Shown here: piece after piece, positions 50,381-58,421 of the stretch | Position numbering within the stretch: the first letter of the stretch is position 1 | How the letters are laid out: each line of letters opens with the position of its first letter | Origin: QVMG01 sp032073245 | Lineage (GTDB): Bacteria > Bacteroidota > Bacteroidia > Bacteroidales > Tannerellaceae | Direction: 5' to 3' | Length of the DNA stretch: 64,000 bases | Assembly: GCA_032073245.1 (NCBI GenBank) | Contig: DAMANX010000007.1 | Span: 62,001 to 126,000 of the forward strand | Notes under the pieces: generated by a model | Seen by the model: the letters and a program-made list of their open reading frames with translations, nothing else | Database searches by the model: none | What the model was told of the DNA's origin: nothing | Made by a program: the position numbers and the translations under genes

Positions 50381-50455
50381 TGTACGCGAAGGTGTTTTAT
50401 TTCCGAAGTAATATTTCAGTAATAAATTCCGATGTAATTTATCTTCTTCTCATTC

Positions 50456-50463
50456 TACATTTG
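50456..50463 (+). promoter_or_regulatory. Candidate -7 element for the GLPGLI/TonB-receptor operon
   Basis: TACATTTG lies 36 bases before the ATG at 50499. No TTTG is found at the usual distance upstream, which would fit a promoter needing an activator such as the divergent response regulator. Confidence 0.4.
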
Positions 50464-50498
50464 TCTCAGTCAATAATAAAAACTTTAAATAAAAGAAT

Positions 50499-51374
50499 AT
50501 GAAAACAATTGTCTTATTAGTCGTAGTCGTATGTGGTAGTTTCTTTGTTAATCAGGTAAATGCACAAATGGCCATTAGCATTTATAATCTGGATGAGACA
50601 ATGAAAGCGGAGAAAATAGATGATCTTCTCTTTACCGCTAAGTATGAAATGACATTTATACATGATACTGTGAAGCCTGAAAGTCGACAGGAAGAAACAA
50701 TGATGCTGAAAGTAGGTAAAAATGTTTCACAGTTCTATAGCTATTCTAAATATATGTCTGATTCATTAGTAAATGAAGCCATACAGAATGGAACTGTTAA
50801 AGAGACTTTTCAGGATATAGTTAAACAGTTTCAGCCCAAGATCACCTATCAGTTATATAAGAATTTTCCTGTCGGAAAGGTAATGACTCTGGACAGGCTG
50901 GCAATGAGTAGCTTCCGGTGCGAAGAAGAAAATGAACGGCCGGTTTGGCAAATTCAATCCGATACGATGACAATAAATACATATCCTTGCCAGAAAGCCA
51001 CCTGTCGTTTTAAAGGAAGAGATTATGATGCCTGGTTTACAACGGAAATCCCGATTAGTGAAGGTCCTTGGAAATTGTATGGTTTGCCTGGATTAATAAT
51101 TAAAGCTACGGATTCTGAAGGGCATTATACCTTTGAATGTACAGGTATTCAGCAAGCGCATCCGGGAGGAAGTATAATGTATGGAGGAAAGGACTACGAA
51201 CCGATGAGTCGTAAAAATCTTAATAAATTATACGAACGATTTTCCTCTGACCCCGTTGGCTACATAAAGTCAATGGCACCTAATGTGACAATTACAATAC
51301 AGGGCGAAGACGGACAACCAGCTAAAGATCCTAAAAATATGCCTTATAATCCAATTGAACGGGAAGGAAAATGA
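50499..51374 (+). CDS. GLPGLI family secreted protein
   Basis: The 291-residue protein has a signal peptide (MKTIVLLVVVVCGSFFVNQV, then NAQ) and the eponymous motif in EGPWKLYGLPGLIIKATD, preceded by YPCQKATCRFKGRDYDAWFT. The family is restricted mainly to Bacteroidota, is of unknown function and is often encoded next to an outer-membrane receptor. Here it overlaps the start of a TonB-receptor-like gene by ATGA (51371-51374), so the two are translated together. A -7 box is at 50456-50463. Confidence 0.92.
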   Translation: MKTIVLLVVVVCGSFFVNQVNAQMAISIYNLDETMKAEKIDDLLFTAKYEMTFIHDTVKPESRQEETMMLKVGKNVSQFYSYSKYMSDSLVNEAIQNGTVKETFQDIVKQFQPKITYQLYKNFPVGKVMTLDRLAMSSFRCEEENERPVWQIQSDTMTINTYPCQKATCRFKGRDYDAWFTTEIPISEGPWKLYGLPGLIIKATDSEGHYTFECTGIQQAHPGGSIMYGGKDYEPMSRKNLNKLYERFSSDPVGYIKSMAPNVTITIQGEDGQPAKDPKNMPYNPIEREGK

Positions 51375-53890
51375 AAACGATAAACAAAATAAATAACCAA
51401 TTCCTGCTGGGAATATTCATCCTGGCTTTTTTCATAAATAACTCTTTTGCACAAAACGCTTTCCGGGGAGTTGTTACAGATGCAGAAACCGGTCTTCCGG
51501 TGGAAATGGCGAATGTTCAACTCCTCCGCGGAAGCGGACAAAAACTGGTAAATTATAGCTTGACAGATGCCAAAGGTAGTTATCTGATTCAGTCAGCAAA
51601 AGAGGTCGATTCACTTCATATTGCAATTTCTCTTTTAGGATATGAAACTGTTATGTTCCCAGCTCAGGCAGATAAGAATGTTTCCATAAAGCTGACTCCA
51701 AAGGTATTTAGTATTCGGGAAGTGGAAGTCCGTCCCGGTCGTGTATGGGGGAGGCAGGATACAATTAATTATGATGTAACACAGTTCATTTCTCCGAAAG
51801 ACAATGCAATCAAGGATGTTGTAAAAAAGCTACCCGGTGTGGATGTCGACGAACTGGGGCGTATATCTTATAATGGGAAAAATATCAGTAATTTTTACGT
51901 TGAAGGAATGGACGTAACAGATGGACGTTACAACCAGATAAATAATAATCTGGACGCCCGGGCTGTAGAGAAAATACAGGTACTAGAGAATCATCAGCCT
52001 ATCCGGATATTAAAAGATAAAATCAAGACAGAAGATATAGCAATCAATCTTAAATTAAAAGATGATTTTAAAGACAAATGGATGATTACACTTCAGGGAG
52101 GACTTGGTGCATCTTCTTCTTCAGTGCTATGGGATGCCAACTTATATGCTCTACAGTTAAGCCGTAGAAATCAATCCGTTTATGGATATAAAAGTAATAA
52201 CAGAGGTGTGGATATAACAGAAGAAATGGCTGTCATGACTATAGACGCATTTAATCGCACCAAAGAACCGCCTACGACCTCCTTTCTTTCACTACCTTCT
52301 CTTATAGCGCCCCTAAAGAAAGAGAAAATGTTATTCAATGACGTACATACATTTACAGCAAATCGTTTATATAAATTGAATGAAACAACAAAGCTTCGTG
52401 TCAATGCCGGATATATTCACGATGAACGGAAACAGGAACGGGGTAGTCAAACAACATATTACCAGCAGCACGATTCTATTCAGATAGTCGAAGAAAGCAA
52501 TAACCGGTTGCGTACTGACCGCGGAGAACTTACATTCACATTGGAAAACAATGCTGATAACCGTTATCTCACCAATCGTTTCGCTACTATAGGCGATTGG
52601 GGTAGGGGATATTCCCGTTTTACCGGAAATCAATCGGTATCTCAACGCATACGAACAACGGAAGTAACAGCGAAGAATGATCTCCGTAGTTTATGGAATA
52701 GAGAAAAGTATACGTATGAATTCCACTCATTTACAAGATACAATCATCTTCCTACTGAATTGATTGTCAACGACGACCGGCAGCGTTTACATTTGAACCA
52801 GTTCTATACAGATAACAATTTCTCCCTATTCCGAAAAATTGGTTCAATAAGCCATCGTTATACGGGAGGCTTTAAAGGGCAGCTGAATAATATCGAAAGT
52901 GGATATAGTGCCCATGCAACCGGAAACTGGCAGGGAACATTTAATAAATGGCAGATTTTTCTCACTTTACCTCTGGTTTGGAGTGATTATTTCGATACAA
53001 ATTTTTCACGGTTAGCAGTAAATCCTTCCTTGTCGGTTCTGTATAAGTACAACTATTCCTGGAGATTCTCAATGCATGCCAATTATAGGGAATCATACGG
53101 GGATATTACCGATTTCTATCAGGCACCTTATCGCACCAATTACAGGAATACCATAATTAATAATGGAGAGATGCCAGTCAGACGTCTTCAGGCATATACC
53201 TTATATGGAGAATACAAGAATACGGTAAAAGAATTCTTTGCCACTTTATCGCTTTCCCATACACGTAACTGGTCCGATAGAATATATGAACAGATAATAG
53301 AGCAAGACCAAATACTAATGAAATCCCATAAACTCTCCAATCAAGGTTTGGGATGGGCATTAAAAGGAACACTATCCAAAAGCTTCTATGACTGGAAAAT
53401 GAAAACGTCACTCAACTATCTGTTGAGTTACAACGAAGCAGAAATGTTAAGTGAAGGAATACGTCTCCCTTACGAGTCAAGTTACTTGCAGTTGGAACCT
53501 AAAATATCGTGGTCGCCTGGCCGCAAATGGAGTACAAGCTATGAAGGAAATTTCCGTTACGGCGGCTCAAAAGTAGGAAATGCTGAATTAGCACCTTTAT
53601 GGAACATCGTACAAAAGTTAAATGTCTCTTATGACTTATTCCCCATCGAAATAAATCTTTCAGGTGACCATTATTACAATGACGTAAGTTCCGATAAAGG
53701 CCTTCATGCATTCTTCCTCAATGCTTTCCTCCGTTGGAAAAGCGGAACCTGGCAGATAGATGCTTCCCTAAACAATATATTCGATAAGAGACAATACAGC
53801 TACACACAATATTCTTCCCTGCAAAGCTATACCTCATGGATTAACATACGCGGAAGGGAGTTTATGGTTTCTGCCCGTTATAAGTTTTGA
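51371..53890 (+). CDS. TonB-dependent receptor-like outer-membrane protein
   Basis: There are 839 residues: a signal peptide (QFLLGIFILAFFINNSFA), a carboxypeptidase-regulatory domain (FRGVVTDAETGLPVEMANVQ), a plug-like part (IKDVVKKLPGVDVDELGRIS and NISNFYVEGMDVTDGRYNQI) and a long beta barrel ending in REFMVSARYKF. The family is the receptor half commonly found beside GLPGLI proteins; it may move a peptide or small molecule. The adjacent divergent two-component system may regulate it. The ligand is unknown. Confidence 0.88.
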   Translation: MKTINKINNQFLLGIFILAFFINNSFAQNAFRGVVTDAETGLPVEMANVQLLRGSGQKLVNYSLTDAKGSYLIQSAKEVDSLHIAISLLGYETVMFPAQADKNVSIKLTPKVFSIREVEVRPGRVWGRQDTINYDVTQFISPKDNAIKDVVKKLPGVDVDELGRISYNGKNISNFYVEGMDVTDGRYNQINNNLDARAVEKIQVLENHQPIRILKDKIKTEDIAINLKLKDDFKDKWMITLQGGLGASSSSVLWDANLYALQLSRRNQSVYGYKSNNRGVDITEEMAVMTIDAFNRTKEPPTTSFLSLPSLIAPLKKEKMLFNDVHTFTANRLYKLNETTKLRVNAGYIHDERKQERGSQTTYYQQHDSIQIVEESNNRLRTDRGELTFTLENNADNRYLTNRFATIGDWGRGYSRFTGNQSVSQRIRTTEVTAKNDLRSLWNREKYTYEFHSFTRYNHLPTELIVNDDRQRLHLNQFYTDNNFSLFRKIGSISHRYTGGFKGQLNNIESGYSAHATGNWQGTFNKWQIFLTLPLVWSDYFDTNFSRLAVNPSLSVLYKYNYSWRFSMHANYRESYGDITDFYQAPYRTNYRNTIINNGEMPVRRLQAYTLYGEYKNTVKEFFATLSLSHTRNWSDRIYEQIIEQDQILMKSHKLSNQGLGWALKGTLSKSFYDWKMKTSLNYLLSYNEAEMLSEGIRLPYESSYLQLEPKISWSPGRKWSTSYEGNFRYGGSKVGNAELAPLWNIVQKLNVSYDLFPIEINLSGDHYYNDVSSDKGLHAFFLNAFLRWKSGTWQIDASLNNIFDKRQYSYTQYSSLQSYTSWINIRGREFMVSARYKF

Positions 53891-53997
53891 ATGTGATGCC
53901 TTATCAACTATAATAACACTGCCTAACCTTAAGACAAAACATACGTATAACTAACAATTACCTCCTATATTTTTAGTGCTTTTTACCTGACTAATTA

Positions 53998-54088
53998 ATC
54001 TGCTCACAGCTGTGGAATATATATTGCACAGCTGTGAGATTATTATTCCCCAACTGTGAAATATATATTGCACAGCTGTGAGCAGATT
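53998..54088. repeat. 22-bp-period array of CACAGCTGTG palindromes (four units)
   Basis: Palindromes CACAGCTGTG lie at 54005, 54027 and 54071, with a degenerate CCCAACTGTG at 54049, so all four are exactly 22 bp apart. The spacers are related (GAATATATATTG, AGATTATTATTC, AAATATATATTG). Outer arms AATCTGCT / AGCAGATT close the whole array as one large palindrome. The rest of the 480-bp spacer 53891-54371 shows no gene. Confidence 0.85.
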
Positions 54089-54347
54089 ATTTCTATTGCA
54101 ATAAAATATTTAAACTTCCTGATATTCAGATTAGTTATATATGTAAATACATATAGTTCTTAGGCATTGTGAAATAACAACCTTATTTACTGCTTTAAAG
54201 GTTGATTTTTAACTCATGTAAAGTAGTGAAGTTGTCAAATTATGGAAGTAGGAGTCGACGTCTATATGATAGTGGTGGAATAGGACTAAATGGTCTAGTG
54301 TTAAGACTAAATAAGACTATTTTTAACAAACCAGACATAAACAGTTC

Positions 54348-54355
54348 TATATTTG
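54348..54355 (+). promoter_or_regulatory. Candidate -7 element for the DUF protein gene
   Basis: TATATTTG lies 16 bases before the ATG at 54372. No TTTG at usual spacing. Confidence 0.4.
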
Positions 54356-54371
54356 TAGAAAATACGATGAG

Positions 54372-55073
54372 ATGATGAATAAAATATTACCTATATTATT
54401 TATATCCCTTCTCTGTGGTACCGGAGTGGTTCATGCACAATGGTCACCCAAAGATTCTGTTTGGCTGGATCGTATTTTATCCGGAAAGGATACGATACGC
54501 CTTAATCCGGAAACACAGAATTCCATATTGAAGGGCAATCTCATTAATCCTGATAAAGCATTTACACCGTTGATGGAATCTACACCGGAGCTTCCGTTAT
54601 TCGTGAATTTTGATGAATACTTTCAAGCTATTGATTCGGCTGTTCCCCGGGAGTTCAGGTGGATGGATTTACCTTCTTTTCTGTTTATTCGTTTTTATAA
54701 TCCAGAAATGCCGAAGGAGTTGGAGTATATGGGTTCAAATATATCTGGCCATGTGAGAAGCCAATATTTCCGGGGACCACAGGCTACTGTGTTTTTCGAT
54801 GCCAACCATCTCTTAAGCATGGCTTTTAGTAAACAATACCGGCAGTTTGAAAGCAATAGTAAGAAAGCAAAGAATCTGAAATATTACAATGATTTGCCAT
54901 CTACTGCTTTGCATAAAAAGATAAAGACTTATCAGACGGCACATCCGGAGAAGTTCGTTTTGAAAAAAGATACTGCTCGTAAAAAGAATGACTTACCACT
55001 GCCTTTAGTGACTTCCCGAAATAAAAAGGATTCTATTCCCGATACAATTCCTGCAGATTCTATTTGGAATTGA
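54372..55073 (+). CDS. Predicted periplasmic protein of unknown function
   Basis: The 233-residue protein has a signal peptide (KILPILFISLLCGTGVVHAQ) and then WSPKDSVWLDRILSGKDTIR, a central conserved-looking part (FRWMDLPSFLFIRFYNPEMP) and a low-complexity Lys/Asp/Pro tail. I recognise it only as one of the Bacteroidota DUF families (possibly DUF4858) and assign no function. It is alone between the 22-bp palindrome array upstream and a REP doublet downstream, and converges on hexokinase. Confidence 0.65.
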   Translation: MMNKILPILFISLLCGTGVVHAQWSPKDSVWLDRILSGKDTIRLNPETQNSILKGNLINPDKAFTPLMESTPELPLFVNFDEYFQAIDSAVPREFRWMDLPSFLFIRFYNPEMPKELEYMGSNISGHVRSQYFRGPQATVFFDANHLLSMAFSKQYRQFESNSKKAKNLKYYNDLPSTALHKKIKTYQTAHPEKFVLKKDTARKKNDLPLPLVTSRNKKDSIPDTIPADSIWN

Positions 55074-55081
55074 GGAATCTT

Positions 55082-55157
55082 GTAGGGGCGGCCCTATGTG
55101 GGCGCCCAATACCAACGATATAAACAAATCAGGGCGGCCACATAGGGCCGCCCCTAC
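55082..55157. repeat. REP doublet between the DUF gene and hexokinase
   Basis: The halves 55082-55107 (GTAGGGGCGGCCCTATGTGG and on) and 55131-55157 (AGGGCGGCCACATAGGGCCG and on) match those flanking the RAYT gene 45 kb away, including the 20-25-base spacer. It lies at a convergent junction. Confidence 0.9.
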
Positions 55158-55179
55158 ATGTTTGATGGAGACTTATTTT

Positions 55180-56391
55180 TTAACTTATAGCCGCAATCGC
55201 AGTTCCAATCAGATTGGCATTATCCATTGAATCAACCTGTACGCGGACATCCGGATGTCCGAATTCATTTAACAGGCATTGAAGGTCTTCCATTACCATG
55301 TCTTTAAAGTTTCTACCATAACGAACAGTACTCCAGAATAGGCTGCCTTCTGCTACCAGGCATACTTTTTTGATTTTCTCGTTATGTGAGATTAAAACGT
55401 TGATTAATCCCGCAAGTGATGCTGCTACTAATTTGGCAGAGCGGATATATATCCAGTTTGCTACTTGTACATGGTCTTCTTTATAAATATCCGGATAGCT
55501 TATCATTGTAGTCAATCGTTCTGCATCAAATCTTTTTTCAAATTCTTCCAATGGGAATACAGCTTTTAATATTTCTCCCAGATACATGCCCGAAATAGCT
55601 TTTTCGAAACGTTGTTTACCACGGCTATCTGATAATGCATCCACTGTATTATCGATTGCTGTCAGGTGAGGTGGATTAAAGTTACCTGATTCCAGATTAA
55701 TAGGTAATAATCCAAAGTCTTTTGTTTCCGCATCCAGTTTACCTACATTCTTTGAATTGATGAATGTTGCCATATTGGTTCCCGTACCAACAATTAATCC
55801 GATATATGCATCAAACTTATCTCCGCTATATCCGGCAAATAAACTGGCTACGGTATCATTTACTACTTTGATTCCGGTGAAAGGAATAGATTTGCTTTTC
55901 TCGTTAAGGAAATCCAATAAAGGTCTTCCTACTTTCTGTCCTACCATTTCTTCAATGTTGACTCCTTTCGTCCAACGAAGTAGAGTGCCGTCGCCATCCG
56001 TAGTTGATTCTGCCGGATAAGAGAAGCAATAACCAATGGGCATCGGAGATTCGCGTTTTATTTCCATAATAGGATCAGCCAGTTCCTTGAAAAGATCTTT
56101 CTGAGTAAAACCTTTGTTTTTCATTACGGATAAATCTTTTTTCCATCCATTCTCGGGATGAATAGAAGCTTTTCCTCCTGCGAAATCTACAGTAGCAACA
56201 CGATAATTTGTTCCTCCAAGATCCATAACTACAGCCTTATCGGTCTCTTCCGGTGCTTTAGGAGATATATAGGTAGGAAGACATTGAATTTGACAATCGG
56301 GCTGGTCTAAACCTTTCAAAACTTCCCTTTGGAGTGCTTCCGCAATTTCTTTCAACTGTTGTGTGTTTAACTCAAAAATATTCTTCTTCAT
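55180..56391 (-). CDS. Hexokinase
   Basis: The 403-residue enzyme has the eukaryote-type hexokinase fold found in Bacteroidota: AVVMDLGGTNYRVATVDFAG (phosphate 1), PIGYCFSYPAES (sugar binding), VVNDTVASLFAGY with the catalytic Asp, and DAYIGLIVGTGTNMATF (phosphate 2). It phosphorylates glucose or related hexoses with ATP. It lacks the CxCGxxGC zinc motif of ROK kinases, which rules out that family. It is a single-gene unit, convergent with the DUF gene and divergent from flavodoxin. Confidence 0.93.
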   Translation of the reverse strand: MKKNIFELNTQQLKEIAEALQREVLKGLDQPDCQIQCLPTYISPKAPEETDKAVVMDLGGTNYRVATVDFAGGKASIHPENGWKKDLSVMKNKGFTQKDLFKELADPIMEIKRESPMPIGYCFSYPAESTTDGDGTLLRWTKGVNIEEMVGQKVGRPLLDFLNEKSKSIPFTGIKVVNDTVASLFAGYSGDKFDAYIGLIVGTGTNMATFINSKNVGKLDAETKDFGLLPINLESGNFNPPHLTAIDNTVDALSDSRGKQRFEKAISGMYLGEILKAVFPLEEFEKRFDAERLTTMISYPDIYKEDHVQVANWIYIRSAKLVAASLAGLINVLISHNEKIKKVCLVAEGSLFWSTVRYGRNFKDMVMEDLQCLLNEFGHPDVRVQVDSMDNANLIGTAIAAIS

Positions 56392-56569
56392 GATGCTAAT
56401 AATTTAATGGTATTTATACTCATTTCATTTTTATCCGGCAAACGGACAAAAGCCATTGGTCTAAAATGGGATTTCAAATATAGGTTATTTATTTTATATC
56501 TGATAAGGAAATACATCTTCTCTACCTACATATAGTTTTTTTTCAACAAAGAATACATATTTATAGGTA

Positions 56570-56600
56570 TTGACCGGAAATACGGTTTGCCGGAACTTTG
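56570..56600 (+). promoter_or_regulatory. Probable promoter for flavodoxin
   Basis: TTG at 56570-56572 and GAACTTTG at 56593-56600 (one mismatch to TAnnTTTG) are 20 bp apart. The ATG follows at 56639. Confidence 0.4.
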
Positions 56601-56638
56601 CCCTGCATTTAGTAATAACAAATACATAATATATCTAC

Positions 56639-57148
56639 ATGAAAAAGATTGGTGTTTTTTATGGCTCTTCTTCCGGAACAACCGAAGATGTAGCCGGACT
56701 TATCGCTAAAAAGTTGGGTATTGAAGCAAGTAATATTTACAATGTTGGAGAAGCATCTGTAGATGATGTGAAACCTTACGAAGTGCTGATTCTAGGTTCT
56801 TCTACTTGGGGAGTAGGAGACTTGCAAGACGATTGGGAGAGTTTCCTGCCTAAGTTAAAAAAGACAGATTTAACGAGCAAAACAGTAGCTATATTTGGAA
56901 CGGGAGATGCCTCTTCGTTCGGTGATTCTTTTTGTGATGCAATTGGTACCATATATAAAGAATTACAAGGAACGGGATGTCGTTTTTGCGGAGCTGTATC
57001 ATCCGACGGTTATTCTTTTGATGATTCGACAGCATTTATTGACGGAATGTTTGTAGGGCTGCCTTTGGATGATGTGAATGAGGACAATCTAACTGATAGC
57101 CGTATTGATGCTTGGCTCACACAAATTAATGCGGAAATCGGTGCGTAA
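56639..57148 (+). CDS. fldA: Flavodoxin (long-chain type)
   Basis: The 169-residue protein starts KKIGVFYGSSSGTTEDVAGL, the FMN phosphate loop, followed by LGSSTWGVGDLQDDWESFLP with the isoalloxazine-stacking Trp and GTGDASSFGDSFCDAIGTIY. The length suits long-chain flavodoxins. It carries low-potential electrons, and a role in activating Pfl (whose genes are 1.3 kb downstream) is plausible because activases need reduced flavodoxin. That link is inferred from pathway and position. Confidence 0.94.
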   Translation: MKKIGVFYGSSSGTTEDVAGLIAKKLGIEASNIYNVGEASVDDVKPYEVLILGSSTWGVGDLQDDWESFLPKLKKTDLTSKTVAIFGTGDASSFGDSFCDAIGTIYKELQGTGCRFCGAVSSDGYSFDDSTAFIDGMFVGLPLDDVNEDNLTDSRIDAWLTQINAEIGA

Positions 57149-57163
57149 CACTGATTTGTCTAT

Positions 57164-57283
57164 AGCCCGCTGCTTTAGCTACAGGTTAAATCAGGTAAAT
57201 AGAATGGCTTTAGCCGAATTATTGTGTGGCTAAAGCCGTTCCCCCTCTTCATATGAACCCGCAGCTAAAGCAGCGGGCTATTG
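57164..57283. repeat. Nested palindrome with TAGCCCGCTGCTTTAGCT arms
   Basis: The outer arms are ATAGCCCGCTGCTTTAGCT (57164-57182) and GCTAAAGCAGCGGGCTAT (57266-57283). An inner stem, GGCTTTAGCC (57208-57217) and GGCTAAAGCC (57230-57239), gives a second hairpin. The outer arm matches the middle module of the repeat at 19.9-20.2 kb. It lies between flavodoxin and the formate channel gene. Confidence 0.85.
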
Positions 57284-57355
57284 ATGAGGTATATACGCCA
57301 AATGATTATAAATTTTGCTTATCTTGCGGGCGAAAAATAAGCATGACAATTAAGT

Positions 57356-58141
57356 ATGAGTTATAATAGTCCCAAAGATATAGCTGTGGAATTTGCCGCT
57401 TCCGGCATGTATAAAAGCTCCTTATCCCTGAGCAAATTTAGCATTATTGCTATTTTAGGAGGAGCTTTTATTGCATTTGGAGGTTTGTTATCTGTGATGG
57501 TAGCGGGAGGAATGCCCGGAGTAGGAGGGGAGAATCCCGGTTTAATAAAGTTTATTGCGGGAGCCTTATTCCCCATTGGTTTGATGATGGTTTCTATTAC
57601 AGGGGCTGATTTATTTACCAGCGATTGTACAGCGTTTACACTTCCCTTGTTGCAAAAGCGCATTCGGGCAATAACTTATATTAAACTGCTTATCCTATCC
57701 TATCTATTCAATTTTATTGGAACTCAATTTGTAGCCTTCTTTATGTCTTCCGGTATCGGATTGTTTTCCACTGAACCCTGGCAAAGTTATCTGCATAATT
57801 ATGCATCGGCGAAAGTCAATCAGGATTTCTGGATTGTATTTGTAAAGGGAATCGGTGCAAACTGGCTGGTATGTTTGGGTATGTGGATGGGTTATGCAGC
57901 AAAAGATATAGTCGGAAAATGTATTGGAATTTGGATTCCGGTCATGCTTTTCGTAACGTTAGGTTATGAACACTCGATTGCAAATATGTTCTTTATTCCG
58001 GCAGCTATTTATTCCGGTGCAGATATTTTATGGGGTGATTTTATATTGCATAACCTGATTCCTGCTACTTTGGGTAACCTTGTGGGAGGTGCCGCTCTGG
58101 TTGGTTGTGTCTATTGGTATCTGTATCTGAAAGATAACTAA
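57356..58141 (+). CDS. focA: Formate/nitrite transporter family channel
   Basis: This 261-residue FNT protein has six hydrophobic segments with the FNT patterns ILGGAFIAFGGLLSVMVAGG and KGIGANWLVCLGMWMGYAAK, and a late GNLVGGAALVGCVYWYLYLK. Channels of this family exchange formate or nitrite. Because pflB and pflA follow in the same direction, formate is the likely substrate and I use the name focA on that basis. A separate promoter-like box before pflB suggests the two units can be expressed apart. Confidence 0.88.
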   Translation: MSYNSPKDIAVEFAASGMYKSSLSLSKFSIIAILGGAFIAFGGLLSVMVAGGMPGVGGENPGLIKFIAGALFPIGLMMVSITGADLFTSDCTAFTLPLLQKRIRAITYIKLLILSYLFNFIGTQFVAFFMSSGIGLFSTEPWQSYLHNYASAKVNQDFWIVFVKGIGANWLVCLGMWMGYAAKDIVGKCIGIWIPVMLFVTLGYEHSIANMFFIPAAIYSGADILWGDFILHNLIPATLGNLVGGAALVGCVYWYLYLKDN

Positions 58142-58248
58142 TTTTTCCCTTCTTATGACATTCATTGTTTTGTGCTGTAAAACATAAAATTTATATTTAT
58201 ATAGATAAATCCTATTGATTTTAACGTAATGTCTGTATAACAAAGGCT

Positions 58249-58256
58249 ATCTTTGT
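58249..58256 (+). promoter_or_regulatory. Candidate -7 element for pflB
   Basis: TATCTTTG lies 166 bases before the pflB ATG. No TTTG is at standard spacing. The long leader it implies contains a repeat tract (58294-58402). Confidence 0.4.
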
Positions 58257-58293
58257 ACTGTTTTTAAAAGGTAATAAAATAAATAATTCGATT

Positions 58294-58402
58294 CAGTAGT
58301 CGAGTAGTCAAAGTAGTTAAGTAGAAACTACTTACTACAAAAGAGCGTAGCGAATGATAACAAATAGGTTGCAAACCAACTGATAACTACTTTAACTGCT
58401 GT
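58294..58402. repeat. AGTAGT-type repeat tract in the pflB leader
   Basis: CAGTAGTCGAGTAGTCAAAG followed by TAGTTAAGTAG holds several AGTAGT units 9-10 bp apart. Its inverted counterpart AACTACTTTAACTGCTG lies at 58385-58401, so the leader RNA can fold into a long hairpin that encloses GGTTGCAAACC. Confidence 0.6.
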
Positions 58403-58421
58403 TTCACATTAAGACTAATCA

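Noticed and set aside
53998..54088. Regular 22-bp repeats as a possible CRISPR array
   Set aside because: The spacers are similar to one another, the units are simple palindromes, and there is no constant repeat of 25-40 bp or cas gene.
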